Assembly: GCA_017630455.1 (NCBI GenBank)
Contig: JAGBVG010000048.1
Coordinates: forward strand, 41,663 to 105,662
Origin: Alistipes sp.
GTDB taxonomy: Bacteria > Bacteroidota > Bacteroidia > Bacteroidales > Rikenellaceae
DNA: 64,000 nucleotides
Direction: 5' to 3'
Shown in pieces: positions 36,074 to 46,327 of the stretch. Within the stretch, counting starts at the first letter, position 1, and the number at the start of each line of letters is the position of its first letter. The notes beneath the pieces were generated by a model. The model had not been told where the DNA came from, searched no databases, and worked only from the letters and a program-made list of their open reading frames with translations. Position numbers and translations under genes: made by a program.

Positions 36074-37090
36074 TTATCGTATCTTCATCCTATCCAATGC
36101 GCTATGATATGCCTGAGCATTGCGATTATGCTCCGCGAGTGTGGTGGCAAAGTTGTGACGACCATCCATCTCGGGGCGAGCGCAGAAGTAGAGGTAGTTA
36201 TGCTCCTCGTAGTTCAGCACGCCGTAGATAGCTGCCATATCGGGCATAGCGATTGGCGTAGGCGGAAGGCCACAATACTTATAGGTATTATACGGTGACT
36301 CTATCTCCTTATGCTTGTTCAGCACGCGCTTTATCGTGAAATCTCCCGCGGCGTACTTCAACGTCGGATCTGCCTGCAGGGGCATACCGCGCTTCAGACG
36401 GTTGACATATACTCCTGCCACACGCGCCATCTCCTCCGCGGCATTGGTCTCCTCGTGAACTATAGATGCCAGCACCATCACCTCGTATGGCGAGAGTCCT
36501 AACCTTTCGAGTTGCTTCTGACGCTCCGCCTGCGACCAGAAGATATCCGACTCGCGCTTGAGGCGGCGCACCAAAGCCTCGGGGGCTATATCGGCATATA
36601 CCTCGTAGGTATTAGGAATGAATATCGAGAACATAGCCTCGGCGCTCTCGAATCCAAGCTCCTCGATAAGGGTCTCGTTGCGCAGCGCCATAGCCACCGA
36701 CAGCGAATCGGCATATATCTGTCGCGATATCTTACCTGCAAGGATCTCGGGCGTGCGGGCATTGTTGATCGTGAGGCGCACGGCGTTATCGGCTCCGAAC
36801 TTGAGGGTTCGCGCCACATTTATAACACTCATACCCTCGTCGAAGGTATACTTGCCAGGCTCGATGCCTCTATCGAGATTTATACGCTTGGCGTAGATGT
36901 CAAACGACCAGTGATAGAGCAACGCCGACTTAACCTTTTTGGTCATCTCATCATAGCTCTCATCGGCACGAAGTATCACCGTAACACGATTTTCGACCGC
37001 CGGACCATAAAACATCTGATATACCCAAACACCCGTAACTGCCACAATTACAATGACAACAAGGAATATGACACTAATTTTCTTTTTCAT
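36074..37090 (-). CDS. mltG: Endolytic transglycosylase MltG
   Basis: 338 residues from the ATG at 37090, which follows the -7 box by about 20 bases. One N-terminal membrane helix (5-25) is followed by a LysM-like region and the YceG catalytic domain, with the catalytic Glu213 in ASIVHEETNAAEE and LPPTPIAMPDMAAIYGVLN further on. It cuts nascent glycan strands and sets their length at the inner membrane. It heads the operon mltG-DUF4199-GT2-DUF4293-thioesterase-prenyltransferase-EamA. Confidence 0.95.
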   Translation of the reverse strand: MKKKISVIFLVVIVIVAVTGVWVYQMFYGPAVENRVTVILRADESYDEMTKKVKSALLYHWSFDIYAKRINLDRGIEPGKYTFDEGMSVINVARTLKFGADNAVRLTINNARTPEILAGKISRQIYADSLSVAMALRNETLIEELGFESAEAMFSIFIPNTYEVYADIAPEALVRRLKRESDIFWSQAERQKQLERLGLSPYEVMVLASIVHEETNAAEEMARVAGVYVNRLKRGMPLQADPTLKYAAGDFTIKRVLNKHKEIESPYNTYKYCGLPPTPIAMPDMAAIYGVLNYEEHNYLYFCARPEMDGRHNFATTLAEHNRNAQAYHSALDRMKIR

Positions 37091-37105
37091 TTTTTCACTT
37101 TTTAT

Positions 37106-37135
37106 TTGCAAAGATACATTTTTTTTGTACTTTTG
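37106..37135. promoter_or_regulatory. Overlapping divergent promoters for ffs and mltG
   Basis: Plus: TTG (37106-37108), 19 bases, TACTTTTG (37128-37135), for ffs. Minus: TATCTTTG (37116-37109), for mltG. The mltG -7 box abuts the ffs -33 box. Confidence 0.8.
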
Positions 37136-37140
37136 CACCC

Positions 37141-37237
37141 GGGTAAGTCTTATACGACCAGCTCCTGCAGAACCCCCCCAGGCGAGGAATCGAGCAAGGG
37201 TATGCGGTTGTAGCGGTGCGATATAAGTAGCTTACCC
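37141..37237 (+). ncRNA. ffs: Signal recognition particle RNA (4.5S type)
   Basis: A 97-base RNA closed by GGGTAAG (37141-37147) with CTTACCC (37231-37237), then a T run (37238-37244). The centre is the conserved SRP domain IV: CAGG, stem CGA, tetraloop GGAA, stem TCG, then AGCA, which is exactly the symmetric loop and GNRA hairpin bound by Ffh. Flanking CCC/GGG and AACC/GGTT helices fit. No Alu domain. It works with Ffh (16451-17791). Confidence 0.92.
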
Positions 37238-37268
37238 TTTTTTTGTACCCTTCTGTAAGCCTCGTCGC

Positions 37269-38942
37269 TTAGAAATCTATCTTCACGCCAGCCATAAATC
37301 CTATGCCATTGCGACCGTAGTAGGCATAGTCGTAAATCTCCTGATTGAGGAGGTTGTAACCATCCACAAATATCTCGAATCGCTGTGACAGACGATAGCC
37401 GACTCCAGCACCCAAGTCGAAGCTTGCAGGGGCAGAAAATGCCTCCTTGGTTATGCTGCCATCAGCCTCGAGCAACGACCAGCAGCGACGACCCATAAGC
37501 TCGCCCTGGAGGTGGAACTTCCAACGCTTGATATTATACTTCACATCCAGCGCACCACGCATACGCGCATCACTTATGGCATACTCCGAGCGTGAATTAT
37601 CCGAATGGAGATAGAACATCGCTCCTATCGAGAGGCCACCCAAAGGGCGATACTCCACCTCTGCGCCAAAGGCCAGACGGTTGTTATCTGCTGCCGCGGG
37701 GGCAAACACCGCCATATCGATCATATACCACGACACATAGTCGCGCATAAGGGTCATAGCCACGTATGCGCGATACGACAGACGTGACGAGAATGCCACA
37801 CCTGTGATACCCGCCGAGAGGTTATAGCTGAGGGTATTAGGCATCCCAAGCATCACAGCCTCCGAATAGCCGTAATCCAAAAACGGATTCTCGCCGTAGA
37901 GCTGCGACGCACCATTTTGCGACACCGTGGTGTTGATGTCGAGATATGGTCTGAGGGCATCAATATGCAGGTCGAAGTCGGCACGCAGGGCTGGAAGGAT
38001 GAAGTGTGACGCCTGCTCGCGATCAAGCACACGGTCGTAGAGATAACCCAACGAAGCATCTATGGCTACCAGACCGAAGTCGCGCGAGTAGTCGAACGTT
38101 GCGCCAAAGCGAATGTCGCGGTAGCTCGAAGCCGTAGCCTGCCACATATCATACTCCGCGCCTAAACCCACGACATTACCCTTGAAATCGCGCATCAGCT
38201 GCGCTGAGAGTCCCAAGCGATACTCAGGAATGGCGCTATCTGCCGTAGCCACAGGTGGCACGTGACTCCAATAGCCACCGTGAGCCTCAACACTGAAGTT
38301 CATACGCGAGAGGTCGGCAAAGTTATCACCATAGCGAACCGCCACATCCGCATCGTTAAAATAGAGACGCGAAGGCTTACCCGCCACGGCGTATGTATTG
38401 TAGATATCGAAGTTATAGTCAACATTGGCCTCCAACATTCTACGACCTAAAATCACGCCACCGCCAGCATTTACACCATTCTGCATATCGTAGCCATCGG
38501 CTATGGAGCGCTGCACACCCAAGCCACTTTGCTGAGGCGAGAAGTTCGCCTTGTGATTAATACCCGCACCAAAATAGCCAACACGCACATTCTGAGTCAT
38601 ATAACGCAACTCGGCATCGGTCATAAACGGATAGCCCGCCGAGAGGCGTGTGTAGCAATGCTCGGCACGATTATAGTCCCAGTAGCTCGCCTTTGCAGGC
38701 TTGAAGTTGTGGTCCTGGAGCTTTATCTGCCACGTCTCGGGAGTGACGTTATAGTGTATCTCAGGCTCGATGTCACTACCCTCGGCAACGGTAGCTGGGA
38801 CATCGAGTTTCGTACTCTTCTCCACCTCAGGAGTGTATATCGTTGTGACCTCCACACGTTTATGCTCCTGCGCCGAGGTGTGCTGCGGCGACATCGCACA
38901 TAGTGCAAAAAGGGATATTGCGATAATGTTTAGGTATCTCAT
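37269..38942 (-). CDS. Outer-membrane beta-barrel protein (TonB-receptor-like, no plug)
   Basis: 557 residues with a signal peptide (cleaved near residue 24, TSAQ). After an extended, acidic linker of about 60 residues, the rest is repeated beta strands with barrel periodicity, ending MAGVKIDF with a terminal Phe as expected for BAM recognition. The last strands (RFEIFVDGYNLLNQEIYDYAY) resemble TonB-dependent receptor ends, but no plug domain or TonB box is visible. It is downstream of and probably co-transcribed with the large TPR protein. Confidence 0.78.
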   Translation of the reverse strand: MRYLNIIAISLFALCAMSPQHTSAQEHKRVEVTTIYTPEVEKSTKLDVPATVAEGSDIEPEIHYNVTPETWQIKLQDHNFKPAKASYWDYNRAEHCYTRLSAGYPFMTDAELRYMTQNVRVGYFGAGINHKANFSPQQSGLGVQRSIADGYDMQNGVNAGGGVILGRRMLEANVDYNFDIYNTYAVAGKPSRLYFNDADVAVRYGDNFADLSRMNFSVEAHGGYWSHVPPVATADSAIPEYRLGLSAQLMRDFKGNVVGLGAEYDMWQATASSYRDIRFGATFDYSRDFGLVAIDASLGYLYDRVLDREQASHFILPALRADFDLHIDALRPYLDINTTVSQNGASQLYGENPFLDYGYSEAVMLGMPNTLSYNLSAGITGVAFSSRLSYRAYVAMTLMRDYVSWYMIDMAVFAPAAADNNRLAFGAEVEYRPLGGLSIGAMFYLHSDNSRSEYAISDARMRGALDVKYNIKRWKFHLQGELMGRRCWSLLEADGSITKEAFSAPASFDLGAGVGYRLSQRFEIFVDGYNLLNQEIYDYAYYGRNGIGFMAGVKIDF

Positions 38943-38969
38943 AGCTTTTTGAATAAACTTTTGTTAGTA

Positions 38970-41951
38970 CTACTTTGGCAACGCCGCGATACGCCCCTTA
39001 GCCTCCTCGACAATGCCATCATCCTTAGGCGAGTAGCCATCGACAATACTCTGGTATGTGGCACGCGCCTGGAACGTATTGCCGCGCTTGACAAGCACAT
39101 CGCCAAGAACGAGATAGATCTTTGCCTGCCAATACATCGAGCCACACTCGCCAAGATCATATACACGCTGCTCAGCACTGTCGTAATCGCCTGTAATATA
39201 GTCATTCTCCACAAGTCGGAAGTAGGCCTCAGTACCCTCGACACTGTGCTTATCAGCCGACAACTCGGCATATAGCTCCATAGCCGCTGCCGAGCTACCC
39301 TCCTTGCGATGCTCATTGGCACAGGCGAGTTTCGATGCCCTGCGTGCCCAAGCCGACGCATCAGTCATCTTCGTAACATCCTCAGCCATAAGCTTTATCG
39401 TCGCGCCATCGGCATACTTAAGCGTAGCCTCGACATATCCCTCGGAGATCACCTCGCGGCGATTCTTATCCTCGCTAATATCATAAAGCTCGCGGTAGGC
39501 CTTTGCTGCATCCTCCCACTTACCCATATCGTAGCTCATACGCGAGTAGACATCCAACACTCGCTCGGTATACTGTGTAGTACCGTGGTCGAGGAGCTCG
39601 CGCATAGCGGTAAGTGCCGCCTCGTTATCCTCCAGTGCCACATAGCAGTCACTGAGGTAGAAGAGTGCCTCGGTGCGGTTATATCCTGTCTCGAAGTCGT
39701 TGAGATAACCCTTCAGACTCTCTCGCGCACCACTCATATCACCTGCGAGGTAGAGGTTTCGCGCCGCGGCAAAGCTCAATGAGTCGCGCGCCGCAACACT
39801 CATATCTCCCTGCAAGCCCTTACGCTCGGCATAGGCGAAGTAGTCATTTACCCTACCCTGCGACACATAGATCTCGCGAATGCCACGTATAGCCTCCATA
39901 GCCGCCGCAGACTGTGGGTCGTAATCGACAACCTGCTCGTAGCACTTGCGGGCATCATCCTTGCGACCGAGGTTGTAGTATGCCAACGCCAAATCCGATA
40001 GCGCGGGGATATAGAATGGCGAGTGAGGGTTATGCTTCACGAAATCCGAAAGCGTTGTGGCACCATCCTTGTATCGCTCCGTGGTGATGTATGTCTTACC
40101 GAGCTCATACCACGCATCGTCGACATAGGGACCTTTGGCCTGCGAGACAATAGACTTCAACTTCTCGATCTTAGCCTTTGGCTTATTGTCGATGCCATCG
40201 ACCTTAGCAAGCTGATAGAGAGCATAGTAACGCTCCTCAACAGGTGCTTTGGCCACGACATTATAGGCCTTACGCGCATCGGCAAACTCGCGAACCGCAT
40301 AGTAGGCATCGCCGAGACGGTTATGCGCATCGTAGAGGTAGCCATCGCGCTTGGTATAGTCGCGCACAAAGGTTGTGAAGCTCCTCTGCGCATCCTCCAT
40401 CTTCTCGAGATCGAGATAGACATATCCTAAGCCATAGTTCGCATAGAAATACTCCATCTCACCCTTAGGGGCACGACGGAGGTAATCCTCATAATATCTT
40501 TGTGCCTGCTCCTTATCACCCTTATTATAAGCTACCTCGGCGAGCCAATAGAGCGTCAGCGCGTTATACTTTGACGACATCGCAATCTCCTTTGACTCCA
40601 ACAGCAGAGCCTCGGCCTCAGCCCAGCATCGCTGACCTACAGCCTCCACAGCACGAAATACGGCTACCTTCTGCAACGCCGCGCGTATCTCATCGTCTGG
40701 ATTTGGAATCTCGCGAATACCACGATATGCAGCCTCGTAATCTTTGGAGTTGTAGTATGCCGCAACAAGCAATCGCTTAGCCTCGGGAGTATTCTCCGAG
40801 TCGGGATAGCGCACTATATACTCCTGCAAAACGTTGATAGCCTCGTTGAAGACTCCTCCGCCAAGCTCATACTTCAGGCGGCCGTAATTAAGCAGCGCCT
40901 CGCGAGCTATATTCTTGTCGTAATCGCCCGATGATGCCATAGCGAAGGCGTCGGCAGCACTGCGCTTGTTGGCAACACGCAGGTAGCAATCTCCGAGGTG
41001 GTACGATGCATTCTGCGTGAGAGCATCATCCGCGCCGCACACACTCTTCAGAGGCTCCACAGCATCGTTGTACCTCGCCATACGATAGAGCGAATAACCC
41101 TTGATGTAGTTCTCCTGGCGAGAGATCATATCGGCTGGCAACTCCGAGATGTAACGTATGGCATTGGCGTAGTCGCCCTTGATGAAGTAACTCTCGGCGA
41201 TGATGCGCACGAGGTCGCTTCGTGTGTCGCCCGCAGCTTGCTGGAGGAGCTTCTCGCCCTCCGAAATCACAGCGTCATAATTAGCCTTGCGATACTCGAG
41301 CTGAAGGATATAGAACGGAGCGAGCTTGTCGTATGGCTGATACTTTGCCAACGCCCTGAAGCCCCTCTCGGCATCGTCGTTACGGCGCTGGCTGTAGTCG
41401 ATGTAGGAGATGTAGTATAGCGCGTGAGGATAGTACTCCGACAGAGGAGTGATCTTAGTGAAGTGGTTATTAGCCTTTTGCGTGTCGCCCTCGACAAAGA
41501 GGATATATCCCATACGAATATCGTAACGCTCGCGCTCACGGCCATCCAAAGCCTTGTAATCCACACTCTTGAATAGCTCCTTAGCACCCGTCATATCCCC
41601 CTTGTCGCACTTGTGGCAAGCATTGAGGAACGAGACCTTATTGGCATAGATACTTGAGGGATAGCTATCGACATAATCCTGCATAAGAGCCTCGAAATCG
41701 GCACTACCAAGCTCCATAGCACACAGCACACGCTGGTACTCCGCCCACTCTATATCGCGGTTATCGACAATAGGATCGAGCGATGCACTGAACCTATCGA
41801 TAGCCATATAGGCATCACCCCAACGGCTGCGCTCGAGCATACTCTCGATATGCTCCATCTCGGCTCTTCTATCTGGTATTTGTGCCACAGCACCCTTGGG
41901 CATCGCCATAAAGAGCATAAGCACTGCAATGGTCATAAACTTTTGTCGCAT
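38970..41951 (-). CDS. Large periplasmic TPR-repeat protein
   Basis: 993 residues. A signal peptide (1-24) is followed by an almost continuous array of TPR and SEL1-like helices, for example SEYYPHALYYISYIDYS, YANAIRYISELP and ALYQLAKVDGI. Such arrays are protein-binding scaffolds. It precedes an outer-membrane barrel by 27 bases on the same strand, which suggests a joint envelope complex. No enzymatic motif is present. Confidence 0.88.
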   Translation of the reverse strand: MRQKFMTIAVLMLFMAMPKGAVAQIPDRRAEMEHIESMLERSRWGDAYMAIDRFSASLDPIVDNRDIEWAEYQRVLCAMELGSADFEALMQDYVDSYPSSIYANKVSFLNACHKCDKGDMTGAKELFKSVDYKALDGRERERYDIRMGYILFVEGDTQKANNHFTKITPLSEYYPHALYYISYIDYSQRRNDDAERGFRALAKYQPYDKLAPFYILQLEYRKANYDAVISEGEKLLQQAAGDTRSDLVRIIAESYFIKGDYANAIRYISELPADMISRQENYIKGYSLYRMARYNDAVEPLKSVCGADDALTQNASYHLGDCYLRVANKRSAADAFAMASSGDYDKNIAREALLNYGRLKYELGGGVFNEAINVLQEYIVRYPDSENTPEAKRLLVAAYYNSKDYEAAYRGIREIPNPDDEIRAALQKVAVFRAVEAVGQRCWAEAEALLLESKEIAMSSKYNALTLYWLAEVAYNKGDKEQAQRYYEDYLRRAPKGEMEYFYANYGLGYVYLDLEKMEDAQRSFTTFVRDYTKRDGYLYDAHNRLGDAYYAVREFADARKAYNVVAKAPVEERYYALYQLAKVDGIDNKPKAKIEKLKSIVSQAKGPYVDDAWYELGKTYITTERYKDGATTLSDFVKHNPHSPFYIPALSDLALAYYNLGRKDDARKCYEQVVDYDPQSAAAMEAIRGIREIYVSQGRVNDYFAYAERKGLQGDMSVAARDSLSFAAARNLYLAGDMSGARESLKGYLNDFETGYNRTEALFYLSDCYVALEDNEAALTAMRELLDHGTTQYTERVLDVYSRMSYDMGKWEDAAKAYRELYDISEDKNRREVISEGYVEATLKYADGATIKLMAEDVTKMTDASAWARRASKLACANEHRKEGSSAAAMELYAELSADKHSVEGTEAYFRLVENDYITGDYDSAEQRVYDLGECGSMYWQAKIYLVLGDVLVKRGNTFQARATYQSIVDGYSPKDDGIVEEAKGRIAALPK

Positions 41952-41973
41952 ATCATATAGGTATAAATACTCG

Positions 41974-42003
41974 CAAATATACGACTTTTTCGTGAAATAT
42001 CAA
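41974..42003 (-). promoter_or_regulatory. Promoter for the TPR-barrel operon
   Basis: Minus strand TATATTTG (41981-41974), 19 bases, TTG (42003-42001). Confidence 0.8.
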
Positions 42004-42044
42004 GCATTAACACCACGCTTCACACCCCACAAATATTTCAGTTT

Positions 42045-43304
42045 CTACTTTTCCTCTATCGCCCCTACAATATATTTGTAAGCCGCCACCGCCACGGCGT
42101 AGTCATACTGCGCTGCTATGGCGTTGCTATATATCTGTAACCAGCTCAGTTGCGCCTGCAAAACATCGAGTATAGTCCCCAGACCCTCGCTATAGGCATA
42201 GGTGCTTATCTCGAGATTCTCAGCGGCGATGGCGAGGTTACGACGTATGGCCTCGACACGCTCCTGGGTGGATAGCAGGTTGGTCCATCCATTGCTCTCG
42301 TTAAGGGTTATCTCATCCACAAGATCCTCGACCATAATCTCCGCGCTGTGCAACCTGCTGCGTGCCGCGCGCACCGCCTCGCGACGCTCCCCGAAGTGGA
42401 AGATCGGAGTGCTCATAGAGATCATCACACCACCATCCAGCCGCGACCCCACGCCCTTCACATTTGGAGAATCGGGATGCCAGAGACCATATACACCCAC
42501 GCCGATTTGCGGAAGATAGTCGGCACGAACGACCTTAACTCCCCACCTCGCAGCCTCACGCTCGGCGACCATCGCTACGTACTGCGGATGCAGGGCCACG
42601 ATCTCCTCAACTCTCTCACGCTCAGGTATCGCCATACTATCGAGGATACTCTGCGAAAGTACCACCTCACACGTCGGCTCGTTGCCACACAGAAGGTTGA
42701 AATTGTGCCGTGCCTGCTGCCTCTGCTGCTTGGCCTGCGAGAGCTGATACTCCGCATCGCTCAGCCGCGACTCCACCTGCAGCAGATCACTTTTGGAGAT
42801 ATAACCCTCCAAGAAGCGTTGCGACACCACCTCCCCAAGCGATGCGACAATGGCGCGGTATCGCTCTATGGCTCGGCAGTATATCTCGGCGCGAGAGAGG
42901 CTCCAATATGCCACATCGGCACTATAGGTTACATCGAGGTCTACGCTTTGCTCCTCCGAGAGCGCCGCACTCCACAACATCGAGGTCTGCTCCTTGAGAG
43001 CCTGCACACGACCACCATAGAAGATTGGCTGAACGAGATCGGCACGCACAGCCCAATCGACCCTGCGCTCCTCCTCTAAGTTACGAAAGTCGTAGGTTGT
43101 GCTATGGCTCATATCGAGCGAGGGCAATGCTCCCTTTTTCGCCACGCGCATATCTGCCTCCGCACCATCCACCACAGCCGCGGCGCGCCGAAGCGTATGG
43201 CTATAGTCGCGAACCAAGGCTCGATACTCTTGGAGGGTCATCTGCGCAGAAAGACCCTCGACCAGCGACACCGCCACAACGAAAAGAAGTATTCGACGTA
43301 TCAT
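42045..43304 (-). CDS. TolC-family outer-membrane efflux channel
   Basis: 419 residues with a signal peptide (to about residue 20). Two OEP repeats form long periplasmic helices (YRAIVASLGEVVSQRFLEGY, and later IRRNLAIAAENLEISTYAYSEG) with short barrel strands. It is the exit duct of the tripartite pump encoded just upstream; its start overlaps the RND stop by four bases (ATGA). Confidence 0.92.
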   Translation of the reverse strand: MIRRILLFVVAVSLVEGLSAQMTLQEYRALVRDYSHTLRRAAAVVDGAEADMRVAKKGALPSLDMSHSTTYDFRNLEEERRVDWAVRADLVQPIFYGGRVQALKEQTSMLWSAALSEEQSVDLDVTYSADVAYWSLSRAEIYCRAIERYRAIVASLGEVVSQRFLEGYISKSDLLQVESRLSDAEYQLSQAKQQRQQARHNFNLLCGNEPTCEVVLSQSILDSMAIPERERVEEIVALHPQYVAMVAEREAARWGVKVVRADYLPQIGVGVYGLWHPDSPNVKGVGSRLDGGVMISMSTPIFHFGERREAVRAARSRLHSAEIMVEDLVDEITLNESNGWTNLLSTQERVEAIRRNLAIAAENLEISTYAYSEGLGTILDVLQAQLSWLQIYSNAIAAQYDYAVAVAAYKYIVGAIEEK

Positions 43305-46300
43305 TGTCTAATTCTATAAATGAGTGAATATACCACAGGTAAAACCATAAGTACCAGCGCCGTAGCAACTACCAAACCTCCCATAATCGTAGCGGCCATA
43401 CTGCCAAACATAGAGTCAAGCAGCAGCGGCGAGATGCCCAGCACCGTGGTAGCCGAAGCCACCACCACGGGTACAAACCTATCCTCCGCAGCTGCGATGA
43501 CGGCTTGCAAAGGCTCGACTCCCGATGCGCGAAGCTCGTCGATATGCGAGAGGAGTATAACCCCGTTTTTGACATTCATACCCACCAGGCCGAGGAGTCC
43601 CAAGAGCGAGAAGAAGTCGAACATCTTGCCCGTGACAGCCAACCCCGCAACGACACCTATGAATATGAGCGGCAGTGTTACAAGAATGGCCATCGGGGAG
43701 CGGAGGTTACCAAAGAGAAATAGCAACGTCGCCAATATAAGTAACAGCGTCACAGGGAGTTTCGACGCAAGAGCCTCGTTCGACTCCTCGCGACTCTCCT
43801 GCTGGCCGAAGATCTCCATACGATACCCCTCGGGGAGATCAATCTCGCGCTCCAGCTCCTCGCGTAAGCTGCCAAACAGGGCGATAGTATTCACCCCTCG
43901 GTCAGCATCGCACTGAGCCTTCATAACACGTTCGAAGTCAATGCGACGTATCATCGGCAGCTGAAATGCAAAGCTAAACTCCGAGGTGGCTTGCGCGAGC
44001 GAGAAGCTGCGTCCTTTGACCGAAAACACCGGGAGCGTGGTGAGCGACAGCAGCGAGCTATCTGCCGCAGGCGTAGTACGCAGAAGAATAGGCATTGGCA
44101 TATCATCGTCCCTAAATGTTGCAACACGAACTCCCGAGGTGGAGAGCTCCAACGAGCGTGCTACCGAGCTGCGATCCACACCCAAACGCTGAGCCTTGAT
44201 CTGCGAATATCGCGGCTGCCACACCGCCACCCTATTACCCCAGCTATTACGCACATTGCGCGTATCGCCGCGACGCTTCATAATCTCCATAGCCTCGGCC
44301 GTGAGGCGGGCGAGGGTATCGACATTATCTCCCACGAAGCCAAATTCGATCGAGGCCTCGGGAACTGGCGAGAGACGAAAGAGCGACGAGCTGAGCCACA
44401 CATCGGGGATATTACCCCTCACCCAGCTATCGAAACGCTCCTCGACAGCGGGCGCGGCATCGGCATCCGTAACCTCCACAAGCAGATTACCATAGTTGGG
44501 ACGCGAAGCATAGCTGCCACTTGCGAGGTAGTAGCGCGGCGGCGTGCCACCCGCTGTGGTGGAGACCCTGACGACCTCGGGTTGCGACCGTAGCCACGAT
44601 GTCATCCTCTGAAGTCGCTCATCCGTAGCATCTATATCGTAGCCCTCAGCCATAAAGACATCAGCACGGAAATATGGCTTCGAGAGTTGCGGGAAGAAGT
44701 TTTGAGGCATACGCCCCATAATCCATAACGACACCGCAAAGAGCAGCAGCGTAACAGCCACCGTAACCCACCTATGTGCAAGCAGCACCCTAACCACGCG
44801 CCCAAACCACGCGACACGGAGCTCCGAGGTCACGGCAGAGGGGGCGCGCAGCAACGCAACAGAGGACATAGGAACCTGCGTAAGAGCAAAAAGCCAGCTC
44901 GACAGAAGCGACACCGCAACAACGACAAACAGAGGGCGGATGATCTCGGCAACAGAGGATGGGGCTAACTGCAGCGGCAGGAACGAGATTATAGCTATGA
45001 TGGTGGCGGCAAGGAGTGCCCAGCGTGGCCGCGAAGCCCCCTCCACAGCCGCGACACGCAGCGGCAGTCCCGTTACCGCGAGCCTCCGTGTGTTATCCAC
45101 CGCCACAATGGCATTGTCGACAAGCATTCCCATAGCGATAATGAAACCTGCCAACGAGGTGCGATTTATACCCTCGCCAATGAGCAGCATAACGACAAGT
45201 GTGGCGGCTATGGAGAGCAGCAGCGATACCCCCACCACAACTCCCGAACGCCAACCCATAACCACCATAACAAGCAGTATGACAATCGCCAACGACTCTA
45301 TGAGGTTCACCACAAAGTCGTTATTCGCCTCGCGCGCAATCTCATTTTCGGGATAGAGCGACACGATGCTCAGGCCTGCGGGAAGTCTATGGCCAAAGGT
45401 CTCGATACTACGCTCCACAGCATCACCCACCTTCACGATATCCATCTGCGGATCTCCAGCCACAGCAATAGCCACAGCCTCGTTGCCATCCACACGCATA
45501 CGCAGCGACGGCGGGGTGTGATAGCCGCGCTCCACACGTGCAATATCTCCCAAGCGATACTGCTTGCCATCTGCTGCCATAAGCAGCTGATTCTCAAGTT
45601 CTGACAGCGACCTATAAGTACTACCTTCGATAAGCTCTACGTTCACCTCGCCAGCCTCACGCACACCCAATGCCGCAATGCGGTTTTGTTGCGCAATGGC
45701 ATTTCCGATATCCTCGGGACGGAGGTCGAAAGCCGATAGTATCGAGGGGCTGATCCAGATATTCACCTCGGGAGATTGCTCGCCATAGAGCATCACCTTA
45801 TCCACGCCATCAATGGCATAAAGCTCCCGCTCGATATCCTTGGCATAGCGGTGCAGCTCCTGCCACGAGTATCCACCCTCCGACACAAGGGCGTAGTAGA
45901 TTCCGTAGACATCGCCAAAATCATCTATAACCTCGATATCCCCCACACCCTCTGGAAGGGTCGCACGTGCCCTGTCGACCTTACGCCGCAGCTCATCCCA
46001 CAACTGCGCGATACGTTCTGAGGGTGTTGCTGGATGAAGCTCAACCATAATGCGTGCATAGCCGTAGTGCGCCTCAGAGGTTATCTTATGCACCGCCGTG
46101 AGGGTGCGAATCTCACGCTCGAGAGGCTCTACAACAAGTGCCTCCACCTCCTCGGGCGTTGCGCCGCTATATGGGCATACGACAATGGCACTCTTGATTG
46201 TAAACGTAGAGTCCTCACGCTTACCGAGTGCCGCAAAGGCATAGAGGCCTCCGCAAAGGATAGCCAACATAAGCACCACAACAACCGAGCGATGCTTAAT

Positions 46301-46324
46301 GGAGTATTGCGATACATTCATCAT
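43301..46324 (-). CDS. RND-family efflux pump (AcrB-like)
   Basis: 1007 residues. It has the RND plan of 12 membrane helices and two large periplasmic loops. The proton relay is visible: the Asp in GMLVDNAIVAVDN (where AcrB has a second Asp, here Asn) and the Lys in VGMNVKNGVILL. Proton-driven export of drugs, bile salts or lipids is expected; the Asp-Asn pair departs from AcrB but occurs elsewhere in the superfamily. It lies between adaptor and channel genes with a 3-base gap and a 4-base overlap. Confidence 0.95.
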   Translation of the reverse strand: MMNVSQYSIKHRSVVVVLMLAILCGGLYAFAALGKREDSTFTIKSAIVVCPYSGATPEEVEALVVEPLEREIRTLTAVHKITSEAHYGYARIMVELHPATPSERIAQLWDELRRKVDRARATLPEGVGDIEVIDDFGDVYGIYYALVSEGGYSWQELHRYAKDIERELYAIDGVDKVMLYGEQSPEVNIWISPSILSAFDLRPEDIGNAIAQQNRIAALGVREAGEVNVELIEGSTYRSLSELENQLLMAADGKQYRLGDIARVERGYHTPPSLRMRVDGNEAVAIAVAGDPQMDIVKVGDAVERSIETFGHRLPAGLSIVSLYPENEIAREANNDFVVNLIESLAIVILLVMVVMGWRSGVVVGVSLLLSIAATLVVMLLIGEGINRTSLAGFIIAMGMLVDNAIVAVDNTRRLAVTGLPLRVAAVEGASRPRWALLAATIIAIISFLPLQLAPSSVAEIIRPLFVVVAVSLLSSWLFALTQVPMSSVALLRAPSAVTSELRVAWFGRVVRVLLAHRWVTVAVTLLLFAVSLWIMGRMPQNFFPQLSKPYFRADVFMAEGYDIDATDERLQRMTSWLRSQPEVVRVSTTAGGTPPRYYLASGSYASRPNYGNLLVEVTDADAAPAVEERFDSWVRGNIPDVWLSSSLFRLSPVPEASIEFGFVGDNVDTLARLTAEAMEIMKRRGDTRNVRNSWGNRVAVWQPRYSQIKAQRLGVDRSSVARSLELSTSGVRVATFRDDDMPMPILLRTTPAADSSLLSLTTLPVFSVKGRSFSLAQATSEFSFAFQLPMIRRIDFERVMKAQCDADRGVNTIALFGSLREELEREIDLPEGYRMEIFGQQESREESNEALASKLPVTLLLILATLLFLFGNLRSPMAILVTLPLIFIGVVAGLAVTGKMFDFFSLLGLLGLVGMNVKNGVILLSHIDELRASGVEPLQAVIAAAEDRFVPVVVASATTVLGISPLLLDSMFGSMAATIMGGLVVATALVLMVLPVVYSLIYRIRQ

Positions 46325-46327
46325 AAC

